64,000 nt of DNA from Desulfocucumis sp964643075 (GTDB lineage Bacteria > Bacillota > Desulfotomaculia > Desulfotomaculales > Desulfocucumaceae): positions 62,001 through 126,000 of the forward strand of contig CAZXQO010000005.1 in assembly GCA_964643075.1 (NCBI GenBank), given 5' to 3'. The notes under the pieces were generated by a model. It saw only the letters and a program-made list of their open reading frames with translations, searched no databases and was not told where the DNA came from. The translations under genes were made by a program, and so were the position numbers. Shown piece after piece: positions 33,226-42,016 of the stretch (the first letter of the stretch is position 1; every line of letters begins with the position of its first letter).

Positions 33226-34050
33226 ATGAATAAATTATTAATTGTATCCTTGATTTTTATAACCTTTCTTATTGCCTTAGTAATAGAAGCACTATATTAT
33301 TCACAATTAATTAGTATTTTTTATGCTCAATTAATATTTTCTTTACTAGCACTTTATTTGGCAATGGTAGTTTTTTTGATCAAGACAACGCAGGATAAAG
33401 AAGTACTTAAGGGATTAGTAGAGAAACAAGATGAGTACAGGAAAAATATTAATGGTTTTATTACCGTACTACGTACCGAACGACATGACTTTATGAATCA
33501 CTTTACTGTATTGGGTAGGCTGTTGTCTATGGGAAAAGCGGATATGGCCGACATATATCTAAAAGAAGTGTTGGACAAGACTAGTATTAATAGTCAGGTT
33601 ATGGTATTAAAGCAGCCGGTGCTTATTGCATTATTGAACAGTAAGATATCCCAGGCTAGTTCCAAAGGAATAAAATTTGTATTAAAAATAGGGAGTAGCT
33701 TGGCCGATTTATCAATTAATTCAACAGATATTACCGCTATATTTGGCAACCTCCTTGATAACGCTATGGATGCTGTTTCCGGTGAAGCCAGGAAATATGC
33801 GGCTTTTATATCCATTCATACCCGGGAAGACCCGGAAGCCTATATCATCAGTGTTGGCAATTCAGGTCCCTCTATCCAGGAGAATATTTTAACCAAAATA
33901 TTCGAAACCGGATTTTCAACCAAAGGAGATGGAAGAGGGTTTGGCCTAAGCATAGTATTATCTACCGTTGAGAGATACGGCGGCAATGTTACCATATCTT
34001 CGGAACCCACCACTTTCACCGTGGTTATTCCAAGAGAGAAAAAAGGATAA
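33226..34050 (+). CDS. sensor histidine kinase, Spo0B/CitA-type, orphan
   Basis: 274 residues from ATG 33226; an in-frame ATG at 33184 would add 14 residues but has no ribosome site. Two membrane helices (~3-25 and ~32-54) with almost no extracytoplasmic loop, a short coiled coil, then the dimerisation/phosphotransfer motif RHDFMNHFTVLGRLL (phospho-His ~87) of the Spo0B-like alpha-hairpin. The GHKL ATPase has N-box GNLLDNAMDAV and G2 box GRGFGLSIV. No response regulator is adjacent. The small sensor part suggests membrane or cytoplasmic sensing. Confidence 0.85.
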   Translation: MNKLLIVSLIFITFLIALVIEALYYSQLISIFYAQLIFSLLALYLAMVVFLIKTTQDKEVLKGLVEKQDEYRKNINGFITVLRTERHDFMNHFTVLGRLLSMGKADMADIYLKEVLDKTSINSQVMVLKQPVLIALLNSKISQASSKGIKFVLKIGSSLADLSINSTDITAIFGNLLDNAMDAVSGEARKYAAFISIHTREDPEAYIISVGNSGPSIQENILTKIFETGFSTKGDGRGFGLSIVLSTVERYGGNVTISSEPTTFTVVIPREKKG

Positions 34051-34099
34051 GATTAAAGATACGTCCGTTAGAATTGGAGATTATGGTATGATGATTAAT

Positions 34100-34133
34100 G
34101 AAGCTTCCTGTATATTGGGGGGCTTCTTTTTTT
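34100..34133 (+). terminator. terminator after the histidine kinase
   Basis: GAAGCTTCC/GGGGGGCTTC stem (two G-T pairs) followed by seven T residues. Confidence 0.75.
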
Positions 34134-34144
34134 ATACATTATTT

Positions 34145-34153
34145 TGGTATAAT
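34145..34153 (+). promoter_or_regulatory. extended -10 promoter for nudF
   Basis: TGGTATAAT (TGn plus perfect TATAAT) lies about 77 bases before the Nudix gene, without a recognisable -35 box. Confidence 0.5.
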
Positions 34154-34229
34154 ATATAGTGTTATTGGCGATTACAGACGTATGAAATAATTATTATAAT
34201 TACGGCTTAACGAAGGGAAGGTTGTATAC

Positions 34230-34775
34230 ATGACCGTGCTTATCGAGAAAAAACTGGCCTCGCAAATAGTGTATAAAGGCAGGATAATTAATCTCAGGCT
34301 CGACGAGGTTGAACTACCCAACGGCAAAAAAGGCCAGAGGGAAGTGGTGGAATACAACGGGGCGGTGGCCGTGGTGGCCCTGAACCGGGACCGGGAAGTG
34401 CTGATGGTAAGACAGTTCCGCTACGCCGTAGGAGAGGTGCTGTTGGAAATCCCGGCGGGCAAAATTAACGAGGGTGAGGAGCCAGAAGTATCTGCTAAAC
34501 GCGAATTGGGCGAAGAAACTGGCCATGAGGCGTCGGAATGGATGCATCTGACTTCATTTTATTCAACGCCCGGCTTCACTACGGAAAAATTGCATGTATA
34601 CCTGGCCAGCGGGTTGAAGTCTGGCCAGCAGCATACTGACGAAGATGAGTTTATTCAGGTGGAAAGCTATCCCCTGGAAAAGGTTTTGTCAATGGTCGAT
34701 CACGGAGAGATAAAAGATGCTAAATCCATAGTAGGACTGCTGGCTGCAAAACGCTATTTTGACGGGAATAAATGA
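34230..34775 (+). CDS. nudF: ADP-ribose pyrophosphatase (Nudix)
   Basis: 181 residues. The Nudix box GKINEGE-x7-REL-GEETG is intact at ~72-94, with the family's downstream Pro of ADP-ribose pyrophosphatases (FYSTPGFTTEKLHVYLA, Pro ~16 after the box). It hydrolyses ADP-ribose and similar nucleoside diphosphate sugars. ATG 34230 behind GAAGGGAAGG. Single gene unit. Confidence 0.9.
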   Translation: MTVLIEKKLASQIVYKGRIINLRLDEVELPNGKKGQREVVEYNGAVAVVALNRDREVLMVRQFRYAVGEVLLEIPAGKINEGEEPEVSAKRELGEETGHEASEWMHLTSFYSTPGFTTEKLHVYLASGLKSGQQHTDEDEFIQVESYPLEKVLSMVDHGEIKDAKSIVGLLAAKRYFDGNK

Positions 34776-34783
34776 GGAAATAA

Positions 34784-34880
34784 TTATTCAGGTAATCTGA
34801 ATTCAGGAGTCAGAATTCAGAATTCAGAATGTCCCGACGATAAACCTTTTTCTTATTCTGACTCCTGTGTAGTTACAATA
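34784..34880 (-). repeat. dispersed repeat family B, copy 1
   Basis: Between nudF and minC. Contains CAGGAGTCAGAATTCAGAAT on one strand and, read on the other, CAGGAGTCAGAATAAGA followed by AGGTTTAT, the core shared with the copies at 48121, 50292 and 50506. The two ends are complementary (CAGGAGTCAGAAT / ATTCTGACTCCTG), so the transcript could fold as a hairpin and act as terminator for the convergent genes. Confidence 0.75.
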
Positions 34881-34883
34881 TTG

Positions 34884-35567
34884 TCACTGTTGTTTTTTAA
34901 CAATGATTTTTCCTTTGTGCAAGCAGGCAACCAGGGGGCCTTTGGTGTTCCTGTCGAAAAGTGAGTTGTCCGCCTGCAAGCCGCCTATCATTAACCGTAC
35001 GGGGCTAAACTGCAGCGCCAGCACCAGGGCCTTATCGTCTCCGCTGAGGCCCGCCTGAATGGTGCCGTAGCAAGAGCCGGATATTAATACGCTACCACCA
35101 GCGGCTATCTCCGACCCGGCATGAACGTCTCCCAGTATTACCAGACTGTCGGGTGTTACCACAATTTGGCCTGAGCGCAGGGTTTTGTTAATTAACATTG
35201 CCTTTTCCCCGGGCCGGGCAGGTGACAGGGATGACCGGCGTACGGGCAAGGACACCGGACTACTGCCGGAGGAACTGATGGATTTTCCGGGCTGAACACT
35301 GGAATTCTTGCTTACGGCAGGGGGCCAGGATACTTCCTGTGAAGGGACCAGTCCGTAGCGCCTGCATATGTCTTCCAATTCTTCATAGTGTCCGGTCGTG
35401 ACCGTCTGGTTTTCGTAAACAGCAAATTTGGCACCTCTGAAGAAGCCTTTTGCTGATTCCATTTTCAGCAGAAGGTTCTTTTTTATTTCTTCGTACTCGA
35501 TGCTTGGGTCGATGAGAATTACCAGGCCATCCCGGGTTCCTTTGATACTAACTGCATTGCCGGTCAT
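34884..35567 (-). CDS. minC: septum site-determining protein MinC
   Basis: 227 residues. N-terminal MinC_N domain (VSIKGTRDGLVILIDPSIEY) ending in a Ser/Pro-rich linker (~105-130), then the right-handed beta-helix C-terminal domain (TLRSGQIVVTPDSLVILGDV, HAGSEIAAGGSVLISGSCYG). Inhibits FtsZ ring formation with MinD. No minD or mreBCD neighbours here, unlike the usual context, so it may be a second or relocated copy. ATG 35567 with GGAGGGGG upstream. Confidence 0.92.
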   Translation of the reverse strand: MTGNAVSIKGTRDGLVILIDPSIEYEEIKKNLLLKMESAKGFFRGAKFAVYENQTVTTGHYEELEDICRRYGLVPSQEVSWPPAVSKNSSVQPGKSISSSGSSPVSLPVRRSSLSPARPGEKAMLINKTLRSGQIVVTPDSLVILGDVHAGSEIAAGGSVLISGSCYGTIQAGLSGDDKALVLALQFSPVRLMIGGLQADNSLFDRNTKGPLVACLHKGKIIVKKQQ

Positions 35568-35784
35568 AGGAGACAGCCCCCTCCAATTTATGAGTCTATA
35601 GAGGAATATTCGATATATAACATTTTATTCCTTTTTCGTTTGGCGTTATTATTTAAAAAATGTATGTATCAGTCATAAGACGCCTGGTTTGTAAAATAAA
35701 TTTGTGGTATCTGATTTATTCCGTTGATCTGTGGCATACTACAACCAGAAATTTGTCTTTTTTAGCAAAGGGGGCAAAGAAAGC

Positions 35785-36837
35785 TTGCCGGAATGGAGAA
35801 AAGATCCCATTGTGGACAGATGGGTGGTCATAGCCAGTGAACGTGGTAAACGTCCCTGTGATTTCAGTGTGTCCGGGGATGAAAAAAAGCAGGGCAAATG
35901 CCCGCTTTGCCAGGGCAATGAACATGATACGCCGCCGGAAGTTATAGCCTTCAGGGAGAACGGGAGCAGAAGGGACCAGCCCGGGTGGTGGGTCAGGGTT
36001 GTTCCCAATAAATTCCCGGCAGTGCGTATAGATGCCAGCCCAGAGGTCCGGAATTTCGGAATATTCAGTACCATGGAAGGCCTGGGGGCACACGAGGTTG
36101 TGGTGGAAACGGCCGAACATGATTCCGAAATAGAGGAACACAACGTTAAACAGGTAGAGGAAGTTATCTGGGCCTGGCTGAATAGAATAATGGATCTGCG
36201 CAGGGACGGGCGTATGAAATATATTCAGATTTTTAAAAATTACGGGCAAACGGCTGGGGCATCCCTGGAGCACCCTCACTCGCAGATATTGGCAGTGCCT
36301 ATGGTGCCCCCGGAGATAAGGGCGGAAATGGATGGTTTAAAAAACTATGCCGTGGCAACCGGGCGCTGTATATTGTGTGAAATGATCAACCAGGAACTGC
36401 ACGAGCAAAACAGAATAATTTGGGAGAATAATGATTTTATCCACATCGCCCCGTATGCTTCCAGATTTCCCTATGAAACCTGGATTATACCAAGAAGCCA
36501 TCAGCCTGATTTTGCCATGGTCAGCGGGGCTCAGGTAAGGAGCCTGGCCGAAATAATCCGGCTGGCGCTAAAGAAAATGGACAGTTCCCTGTGCGGTCCG
36601 CCGTATAATATGGTGGTGCATACCTGTCCCGTCAACACGGGAGAGGACGTTGTACACTATCACTGGCATGTTGAAATTCTGCCCCGTCTGACGAAGATGG
36701 CTGGCTTCGAATTGGGAACCGGTTTCTATATCAATCCCACGCCTCCCGAATTGGCGGCGGAGGTACTCAGGGATGTGGAGATTGCATACGATCATGTATT
36801 TACTCATAATACCGGGGAGGTAACCAGATATGTTTGA
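35785..36837 (+). CDS. galT: galactose-1-phosphate uridylyltransferase, HIT superfamily
   Basis: 350 residues from TTG 35785 (AAAGGGGG upstream), giving the normal family start, M-PEWRKDPIVDRWVVIASE; an in-frame GTG at 35731 would add an odd leader. Zinc-binding CPLCQGNE (~40), the active-site HPHSQ (~165-169), and the second domain C-x2-C (CILCEM) and HYHWHVEILP are present. Interconverts UDP-glucose/galactose-1-phosphate, or acts as an ADP/UDP-sugar phosphorylase. Overlaps glgA by eight bases, suggesting glycogen or sugar-nucleotide metabolism. Confidence 0.9.
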   Translation: MPEWRKDPIVDRWVVIASERGKRPCDFSVSGDEKKQGKCPLCQGNEHDTPPEVIAFRENGSRRDQPGWWVRVVPNKFPAVRIDASPEVRNFGIFSTMEGLGAHEVVVETAEHDSEIEEHNVKQVEEVIWAWLNRIMDLRRDGRMKYIQIFKNYGQTAGASLEHPHSQILAVPMVPPEIRAEMDGLKNYAVATGRCILCEMINQELHEQNRIIWENNDFIHIAPYASRFPYETWIIPRSHQPDFAMVSGAQVRSLAEIIRLALKKMDSSLCGPPYNMVVHTCPVNTGEDVVHYHWHVEILPRLTKMAGFELGTGFYINPTPPELAAEVLRDVEIAYDHVFTHNTGEVTRYV

Positions 36838-38323
36838 CAGGCCGTTAAAAATACTGGTGGTTTCTTCTGAGGTGGTTCCCTTTGCCAAAACCGGCGGGCT
36901 CGCAGATGTGGCCGGTTCCCTGCCCAAAGCCCTGGCGCTGGTGGGAAACGACGACATAGGTAACGACGTAAGGGTGGTAATGCCGCATTATAAAGGCATA
37001 GAGGGCGCTGCCTACCGGATGGACTTTCCTGTGCAGTTCGTCAATAGGGCCGAAACCGCAATTATCAGGGAGTCATCCATGGAGGCGCATTTTCAGGGTC
37101 AACACCGCATCATACCGGTCTATATGGTGGATAACCACCATTATTTTTACCGGGAAAGAATGTACATGTTTCCCGATGAGGCGGAACGCTATACCTTCTT
37201 TTGCAGGTCCGTGCTGGAAATGCTGCCACGGCTGAATTGGCAGCCCGACATTATACATTGCAACGACTGGCAGTCCGGCCCAATACCCTTTCTTCTGAAA
37301 GTCCGCTACCGGCACGACCCTTTTTATGCCAGGATATCCACTGTTTATACCATCCACAACCTCCAGTACCAGGGTAATTATCCCCGGGAAGCCCTGCGTG
37401 TTCTGGGTGTGGGCGATGAGTATTTTACCCCGGATCAATTGGAATTTTACGGCTCGGTAAGTTTTATGAAAATGGGGATCATATATTCCGATGTCATAAA
37501 TACAGTGAGCCGTACCTATGCCTCGGAAATACAGCGGCCGGAACTTGGCGAGCGGATGGATGGCCTGCTGCGTAAGAGGTCGCACGACCTTTACGGTATC
37601 GTCAATGGAATAAACTATCATGAATTCAACCCCAAAACTGATCATCGCATACACCGTAACTACGATAAAGACAGCATTGAATATAAAAAGGAAAATAAGT
37701 ATGCCCTGCAAAAGGAACTAGGGCTTCCGGTAAAGGATGTCCCTGTGCTGGGGCTTATTACCAGGCTAGTGGATCAAAAAGGGCTGGATCTGATAGCGGA
37801 GATAAGTGATGAACTAATGCATCTGGATTTGCAGTTTGTGGTGCTGGGTAGTGGTGACAGGCATTATGAAGAGATGTTTAACAAACTCAAGACTAAATAT
37901 CCTCAGAAAATGGGAGTCTACATTGGTTTTAACTCCATCCTGGCCCAGAGGATTTACGCTGGTGTCGATATGTTTCTCATGCCTTCCAGGTTCGAGCCCT
38001 GCGGGCTGGGTCAGTTGATTGCCATGCGTTATGGTACAATACCTATAGTAAGGGCTACCGGCGGGCTGGCGGACACGGTGCACGACTATAATCCCGCCAC
38101 TGGTTCCGGAAACGGATTTGTCTTCTCGGAATACAACGGCAGGGCGCTTTATCATGCCATAGCCCGGGCACTAAAGGTTTACAGGGATGATCAGGAACAA
38201 TGGGCGAAGCTGGGCAGGAACTGCATGGAACTGGATTTTTCCTGGGCCCGTTCAGGGGTGGAGTACCTGCAGCTCTTCCAGGAGGCCATAAGCAGGCATG
38301 CAGGCAGGGCGCAGACGGCATAA
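36830..38323 (+). CDS. glgA: glycogen (starch) synthase, GT5
   Basis: 497 residues. The nucleotide-sugar loop KTGGLADV (~20-27), domain VYTIHNLQYQG (~175), and C-terminal MPSRFEPCGLGQL with the E-x7-E retaining GT signature (~385) are intact. Transfers glucose from ADP- or UDP-glucose to an alpha-1,4-glucan. ATG 36830 overlaps galT, so both are coupled; the GH15 glucoamylase at 48 kb may act on the same polymer. Confidence 0.95.
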   Translation: MFDRPLKILVVSSEVVPFAKTGGLADVAGSLPKALALVGNDDIGNDVRVVMPHYKGIEGAAYRMDFPVQFVNRAETAIIRESSMEAHFQGQHRIIPVYMVDNHHYFYRERMYMFPDEAERYTFFCRSVLEMLPRLNWQPDIIHCNDWQSGPIPFLLKVRYRHDPFYARISTVYTIHNLQYQGNYPREALRVLGVGDEYFTPDQLEFYGSVSFMKMGIIYSDVINTVSRTYASEIQRPELGERMDGLLRKRSHDLYGIVNGINYHEFNPKTDHRIHRNYDKDSIEYKKENKYALQKELGLPVKDVPVLGLITRLVDQKGLDLIAEISDELMHLDLQFVVLGSGDRHYEEMFNKLKTKYPQKMGVYIGFNSILAQRIYAGVDMFLMPSRFEPCGLGQLIAMRYGTIPIVRATGGLADTVHDYNPATGSGNGFVFSEYNGRALYHAIARALKVYRDDQEQWAKLGRNCMELDFSWARSGVEYLQLFQEAISRHAGRAQTA

Positions 38324-38330
38324 ATAGAAA

Positions 38331-38364
38331 AAGGAGCCCGGTTGCATACCAGGCTCCTTTTTTA
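38331..38364 (+). terminator. terminator of galT-glgA
   Basis: AGGAGCCCGG/CCAGGCTCCT stem around TTGCATA with a run of seven T residues. Confidence 0.9.
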
Positions 38365-38475
38365 TGCTATTTTATACTACACAAACAGTTGAGTAAAACC
38401 TGTTTTCTGTTACAAACTATCACCCATCCGCTTATTGAACGGCTACAGCTATCTATATATAAATCTGTTTTACGG

Positions 38476-38513
38476 CATCCCGATAACAAGACATATGTCT
38501 TGTTATCGGGATG
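38476..38513. repeat. 38-bp perfect palindrome
   Basis: Two 19-base arms without spacer, centred on ACATATGT, reading from CATCCCGATAACAAGACAT. It lies alone in a 458-base gap (38324-38782) between glgA and the acyl-CoA dehydrogenase. The right arm is followed by TTTC but no long T-run. Could form a cruciform, act as a large operator, or be a terminator for reverse transcripts. Elsewhere in the gap only AT-rich DNA and the glgA terminator are seen. Confidence 0.7.
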
Positions 38514-38782
38514 TTTCAACCTTTTAGTAATCCATGAAAAAATGTTTATTAACTATTCAACATTATGATTATTAAAATGAAGGAGAACTATTAAAAAACA
38601 AAAATCGCTGTACATAAAATCAACTGGTTGTTAAAATATTCAAAGAAGTCAAAAAATAAAGCCTGACAGTGATGGTGTATTACTGGGGATTGGCATGTTT
38701 TTTGCTCATCTCTTTTAGATATAACGATATTGCGTGGCCTTAACAAGGCGGCATACCCTGTCAAAAACAAGGAGGAGTTGCT

Positions 38783-39922
38783 ATGTTTTTTAAATTGACG
38801 GAAGAACAGGAACTGTTGAAGAAAACGGTAAGGGACTTTGCAGAAAATGAAATTGCCCCCAAGGCTGCGGAAATGGATGAGAAAGAGGAATACGACTGGA
38901 GTTTATGGACAAAGATGGCCGAGATGGGCCTTAGCGGCATACCCTTTCCCGATGATTACGAGGGAGCGGGTATGGATAATATTAGTTACGCCATAGCCGT
39001 AGAAGAACTCAGCCGCGTTTGCGCTTCCAGTGGTGTTCTCGTTTCGGCCCACACATCCCTGTGCGCCTGGCCAATATATCACTTTGGAACAGAGGAACAG
39101 AAACAAAAATACCTCATTCTGTTGGCTAACGGAGATAAAATCGGCGCCATGGGTTTAACCGAACCTGCTGCGGGCACCGATGCAGGCGCAACCAAAACAA
39201 CTGCGGTGCTTGACGGGGACGAATACGTGCTTAACGGCACCAAAATATTTATTACAAATGCTTTTCAAGCAGATATTTATGTAATTATTGCAGTTACCGA
39301 CAAAAGCCTTAAACATAAAGGTATATCCGCTTTTATAGTAGAAAAGGGAACGCCGGGCTTTACCTTTGGCAAGAAAGAACACAAACTTGGCATACGCGCA
39401 TCCGCCACGTACGAACTGGTTTTTGAAAACTGCCGCATACCGAAGGAAAACCTGCTGGGGCAGGAAGGCACGGGCTTTAAAATTATTATGATGACCCTGG
39501 ACGGCGGGCGCATAGGAATTGCAGCACAGGCTGTCGGCATTGCTCAGGGAGCTTATGAAGCCGCCATTAATTACAGTAAGGTTCGGGAGCAGTTCGGCAA
39601 GCCCATATCGGCAAATCAGGGTGTACAGTGGATGCTGGCGGATATGGCAACCAAGATAGAAGCAGCAAGGCTGCTGGTATATAGAGCTGCCTGGCTGAAG
39701 GATAACAAACTTCCTTACAGTAAAGAAGCTGCCATGGCTAAAGTATTTTCCTCTGAAGCGGCCATGTGGATTACCACCAAGGCGGTACAAATTTTTGGCG
39801 GTTACGGCTACACCAGGGAATATCCGGTTGAACGCATGATGCGAGACGCCAAAATTACAGAGATATATGAGGGCACCAGCGAGGTACAGCGCATGGTCAT
39901 TGCCGCCAGTATTTTAAAATAG
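38783..39922 (+). CDS. acyl-CoA dehydrogenase (butyryl-CoA-type)
   Basis: 379 residues. MGLTEPAAGTDAGATKTTAV and IFITNAFQAD are the FAD-contact motifs; the catalytic Glu lies in IYEGTSEVQRM (~365). Directly upstream of etfBA and an HdrD-like gene, so electrons from CoA-ester oxidation or reduction pass to ETF. ATG 38783 with AAGGAGGAG. Related to the enzyme at 27576-28721. Confidence 0.93.
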   Translation: MFFKLTEEQELLKKTVRDFAENEIAPKAAEMDEKEEYDWSLWTKMAEMGLSGIPFPDDYEGAGMDNISYAIAVEELSRVCASSGVLVSAHTSLCAWPIYHFGTEEQKQKYLILLANGDKIGAMGLTEPAAGTDAGATKTTAVLDGDEYVLNGTKIFITNAFQADIYVIIAVTDKSLKHKGISAFIVEKGTPGFTFGKKEHKLGIRASATYELVFENCRIPKENLLGQEGTGFKIIMMTLDGGRIGIAAQAVGIAQGAYEAAINYSKVREQFGKPISANQGVQWMLADMATKIEAARLLVYRAAWLKDNKLPYSKEAAMAKVFSSEAAMWITTKAVQIFGGYGYTREYPVERMMRDAKITEIYEGTSEVQRMVIAASILK

Positions 39923-39947
39923 AGAAAGGTGTGACAGGAGGAAGACA

Positions 39948-40718
39948 ATGAAAATTGTTGTTTTAATGAAACAAGTATTTGATACCGAGGCAAAGATAAC
40001 CCTTGACAGCAACGGAAAAATTAACAAACAGGGCGTCAGCCTGGTAATGAACCCCTACGATGAGTATGCTGTGGAACTGGGTCTGCGCATCAAGGAAAAA
40101 TTAAAGGGAGAAGTGACTGTAGTCAGCGCCGGTGGTGATGAGGTCCAGAGAACACTGCGTCAATCCCTGGCCATGGGCGCCGATAAGGCTGTTCTTATAG
40201 ATCCAGGCACTGAGGAAATTGACGAGTTCACCACCGCCACCATACTGGCCAAAGCAGTGGGTGGCATGGAGTATGATATTATTCTCGGCGGCTTCAAGGC
40301 CATTGACGACGGTTCGGTCCAGGTATGCGGCAGGGTAGCGGAAATACTGGGCGTACCCGTGGTTAACATGGTTACCCAGGCCGAAGTGGAAGAAGGCAAG
40401 GCCGTAGCTACCTGTGACATAGACGGCGGCAACGCCGTTATCGAGGTTAGCCTGCCTGCAGTTCTGACGGTGCAGAAGGGTGGAATCGAACCCCGTTATC
40501 CCTCCATGAAGGGTATTATGCAGGCCAAGAAAAAACCGATGCAGAAAATAGGTCTTGGTGATATCGGCCTGGACGCGGCCCAGGTTGCTCCCAAGGTAAA
40601 AGCCCTGAATTTCTTTATGCCTGCTGCCAGGGCAGCCGGTAGAATCGTCCCCGGCGAACCGGCTGAGGCTGCCCGTGAGTTGGTCAGGCTCCTCAGGGAA
40701 GAGGCCAAGGTTATATAA
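39948..40718 (+). CDS. etfB: electron transfer flavoprotein beta subunit
   Basis: 256 residues; adenine-nucleotide alpha-hydrolase-like fold. MKIVVLMKQVFDTEAKITLD, MNPYDEYAVELGLRIKEK and the DGGNAVIEVSLPAVLTVQKG region (family signature, ~165-185) are typical. Forms a dimer with EtfA; ATG 39948 behind CAGGAGG. Whether it belongs to the bifurcating (two-FAD) or simple ETF group cannot be settled by eye. Confidence 0.95.
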   Translation: MKIVVLMKQVFDTEAKITLDSNGKINKQGVSLVMNPYDEYAVELGLRIKEKLKGEVTVVSAGGDEVQRTLRQSLAMGADKAVLIDPGTEEIDEFTTATILAKAVGGMEYDIILGGFKAIDDGSVQVCGRVAEILGVPVVNMVTQAEVEEGKAVATCDIDGGNAVIEVSLPAVLTVQKGGIEPRYPSMKGIMQAKKKPMQKIGLGDIGLDAAQVAPKVKALNFFMPAARAAGRIVPGEPAEAARELVRLLREEAKVI

Positions 40719-40788
40719 TTTTATAACAAAACGGCATGCTTATTAATTAAAAAGAGCTTTTACCGGCAGATAGGAGGTTTTTAATAGT

Positions 40789-41769
40789 ATGGCAAAAGGG
40801 ATCTGGGTATTTGCAGAACAGCGCAATGAAGAAATTAAAAAGGTAACCTATGAATTGTTAAGTGCGGGCCGCAAGGCAGCCGATGCCCTGGGCGAAGAGC
40901 TTTGTGCCGTTTTGATGGGCAAGGGAATCAGCAGCCTGGCGGGAAAACTGGGAGAATACGGTGCAGACAAGGTAATTGTGGTGGATGCGGATGCGCTGGA
41001 AAACTACACCACTGATGCCTACACCAATGTATTAGCTGATCTGGCCAAAGAGCATCAGCCTACAGCCATCTTACTGGCCTGCTCCGTGGCCGGCCGCGAT
41101 CTGGCAGCGCAGGTGGCGCAACGTTTGGGCACCGGCCTAATGACTGACTGCACAGACATAGCCATGGAAGACGGGCAACTGGTTTTTACACGACCCATAT
41201 ATGCCGGCAAAGCTTTCGTCAAAGCTGCCTGTCCGGAAGTCCGCCCTGTAATGGCCACCATCCGCCACAACGTGCTGGCAGCAGACGCACCCCAGACCGG
41301 CCGCGCGGCTGAAACCGTACCGGTAAATGCCGGTGCCGGTGATGTACGTCAGGTTATCAAAGAAATCATAAAACAGATCAGCACCCGCCCGGAGTTAACT
41401 GAGGCAGACGTTATTGTATCCGGCGGCCGCGGTATGAAGGGACCTGAAAACTTCGCCATCCTAGAGGAATTGGCAGATGTGCTGGGTGCTGCCGTTGGCG
41501 CTTCCAGGGCAGCGGTTGACGCCGGCTGGCTGTCCCATTCCTTCCAGGTGGGCCAGACTGGTAAAACTGTGTCACCGGTGCTTTATATAGCCTGTGGAAT
41601 TTCCGGCGCCATTCAGCATCTGGCCGGCATGAGTTCCTCCAAGTGCATAGTGGCCATTAATAAGGATCCGGAAGCCAACATATTCAAGGTTGCCGATTAC
41701 GGCATAGTGGGCGATTTGTTCGAAGTTGTGCCCCTGCTAAAGGAAGAAATGAAAAAACTTCTGGTATAA
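40789..41769 (+). CDS. etfA: electron transfer flavoprotein alpha subunit
   Basis: 326 residues. The C-terminal FAD domain contains SGGRGMKGPENFAILEELAD, GKTVSPVLYIACGISGAIQH and IVAINKDPEANIFKVADYGIVGD (~280-310), the FAD-binding signature. N-terminal domain starts GIWVFAEQRNEE. ATG 40789 with ATAGGAGG. Followed by a palindromic repeat and the HdrD-like gene. Confidence 0.95.
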   Translation: MAKGIWVFAEQRNEEIKKVTYELLSAGRKAADALGEELCAVLMGKGISSLAGKLGEYGADKVIVVDADALENYTTDAYTNVLADLAKEHQPTAILLACSVAGRDLAAQVAQRLGTGLMTDCTDIAMEDGQLVFTRPIYAGKAFVKAACPEVRPVMATIRHNVLAADAPQTGRAAETVPVNAGAGDVRQVIKEIIKQISTRPELTEADVIVSGGRGMKGPENFAILEELADVLGAAVGASRAAVDAGWLSHSFQVGQTGKTVSPVLYIACGISGAIQHLAGMSSSKCIVAINKDPEANIFKVADYGIVGDLFEVVPLLKEEMKKLLV

Positions 41770-41855
41770 ATTGGGAGCATTACTTTTCAAAATTAGTTAA
41801 TAAGTTGGAAATTTAGCTAATACTAACTACAGCGTAATATTGCTTATTTCGCTAT

Positions 41856-41970
41856 GCCCGCTACGCCATGGGGACGGTTCCATCGCTTTCCCTTCGGTCC
41901 TTCGCTACGCTTCGGAAGCGCTCGAACCGTCCCCATGGCTCCGCTAACGTTTAGTTTGCGCTGTAGTACT
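41856..41970 (-). repeat. dispersed palindromic element, family A copy 2
   Basis: Lies between etfA and the HdrD-like gene. A 16-bp perfect inverted repeat (GCCATGGGGACGGTTC, 41865-41880, with 41924-41939) encloses a second GCTTCC/GGAAGC-type stem. Outer arms ACTACAGCG (41827-41835) and CGCTGTAGT (41959-41967) are also complementary. Reversed, it matches the 19127-19354 element at both ends (for instance GATGGAACCGTCCCC.TGGC, then GTAGCGGGC). GTGTCCCC follows at 41982. A cruciform-forming repeat of REP/MITE style. Confidence 0.8.
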
Positions 41971-42016
41971 AACCCAAGAAGGTGTGTCCCCAAACCTTAA
42001 TTAAGGAGGAAACCCA

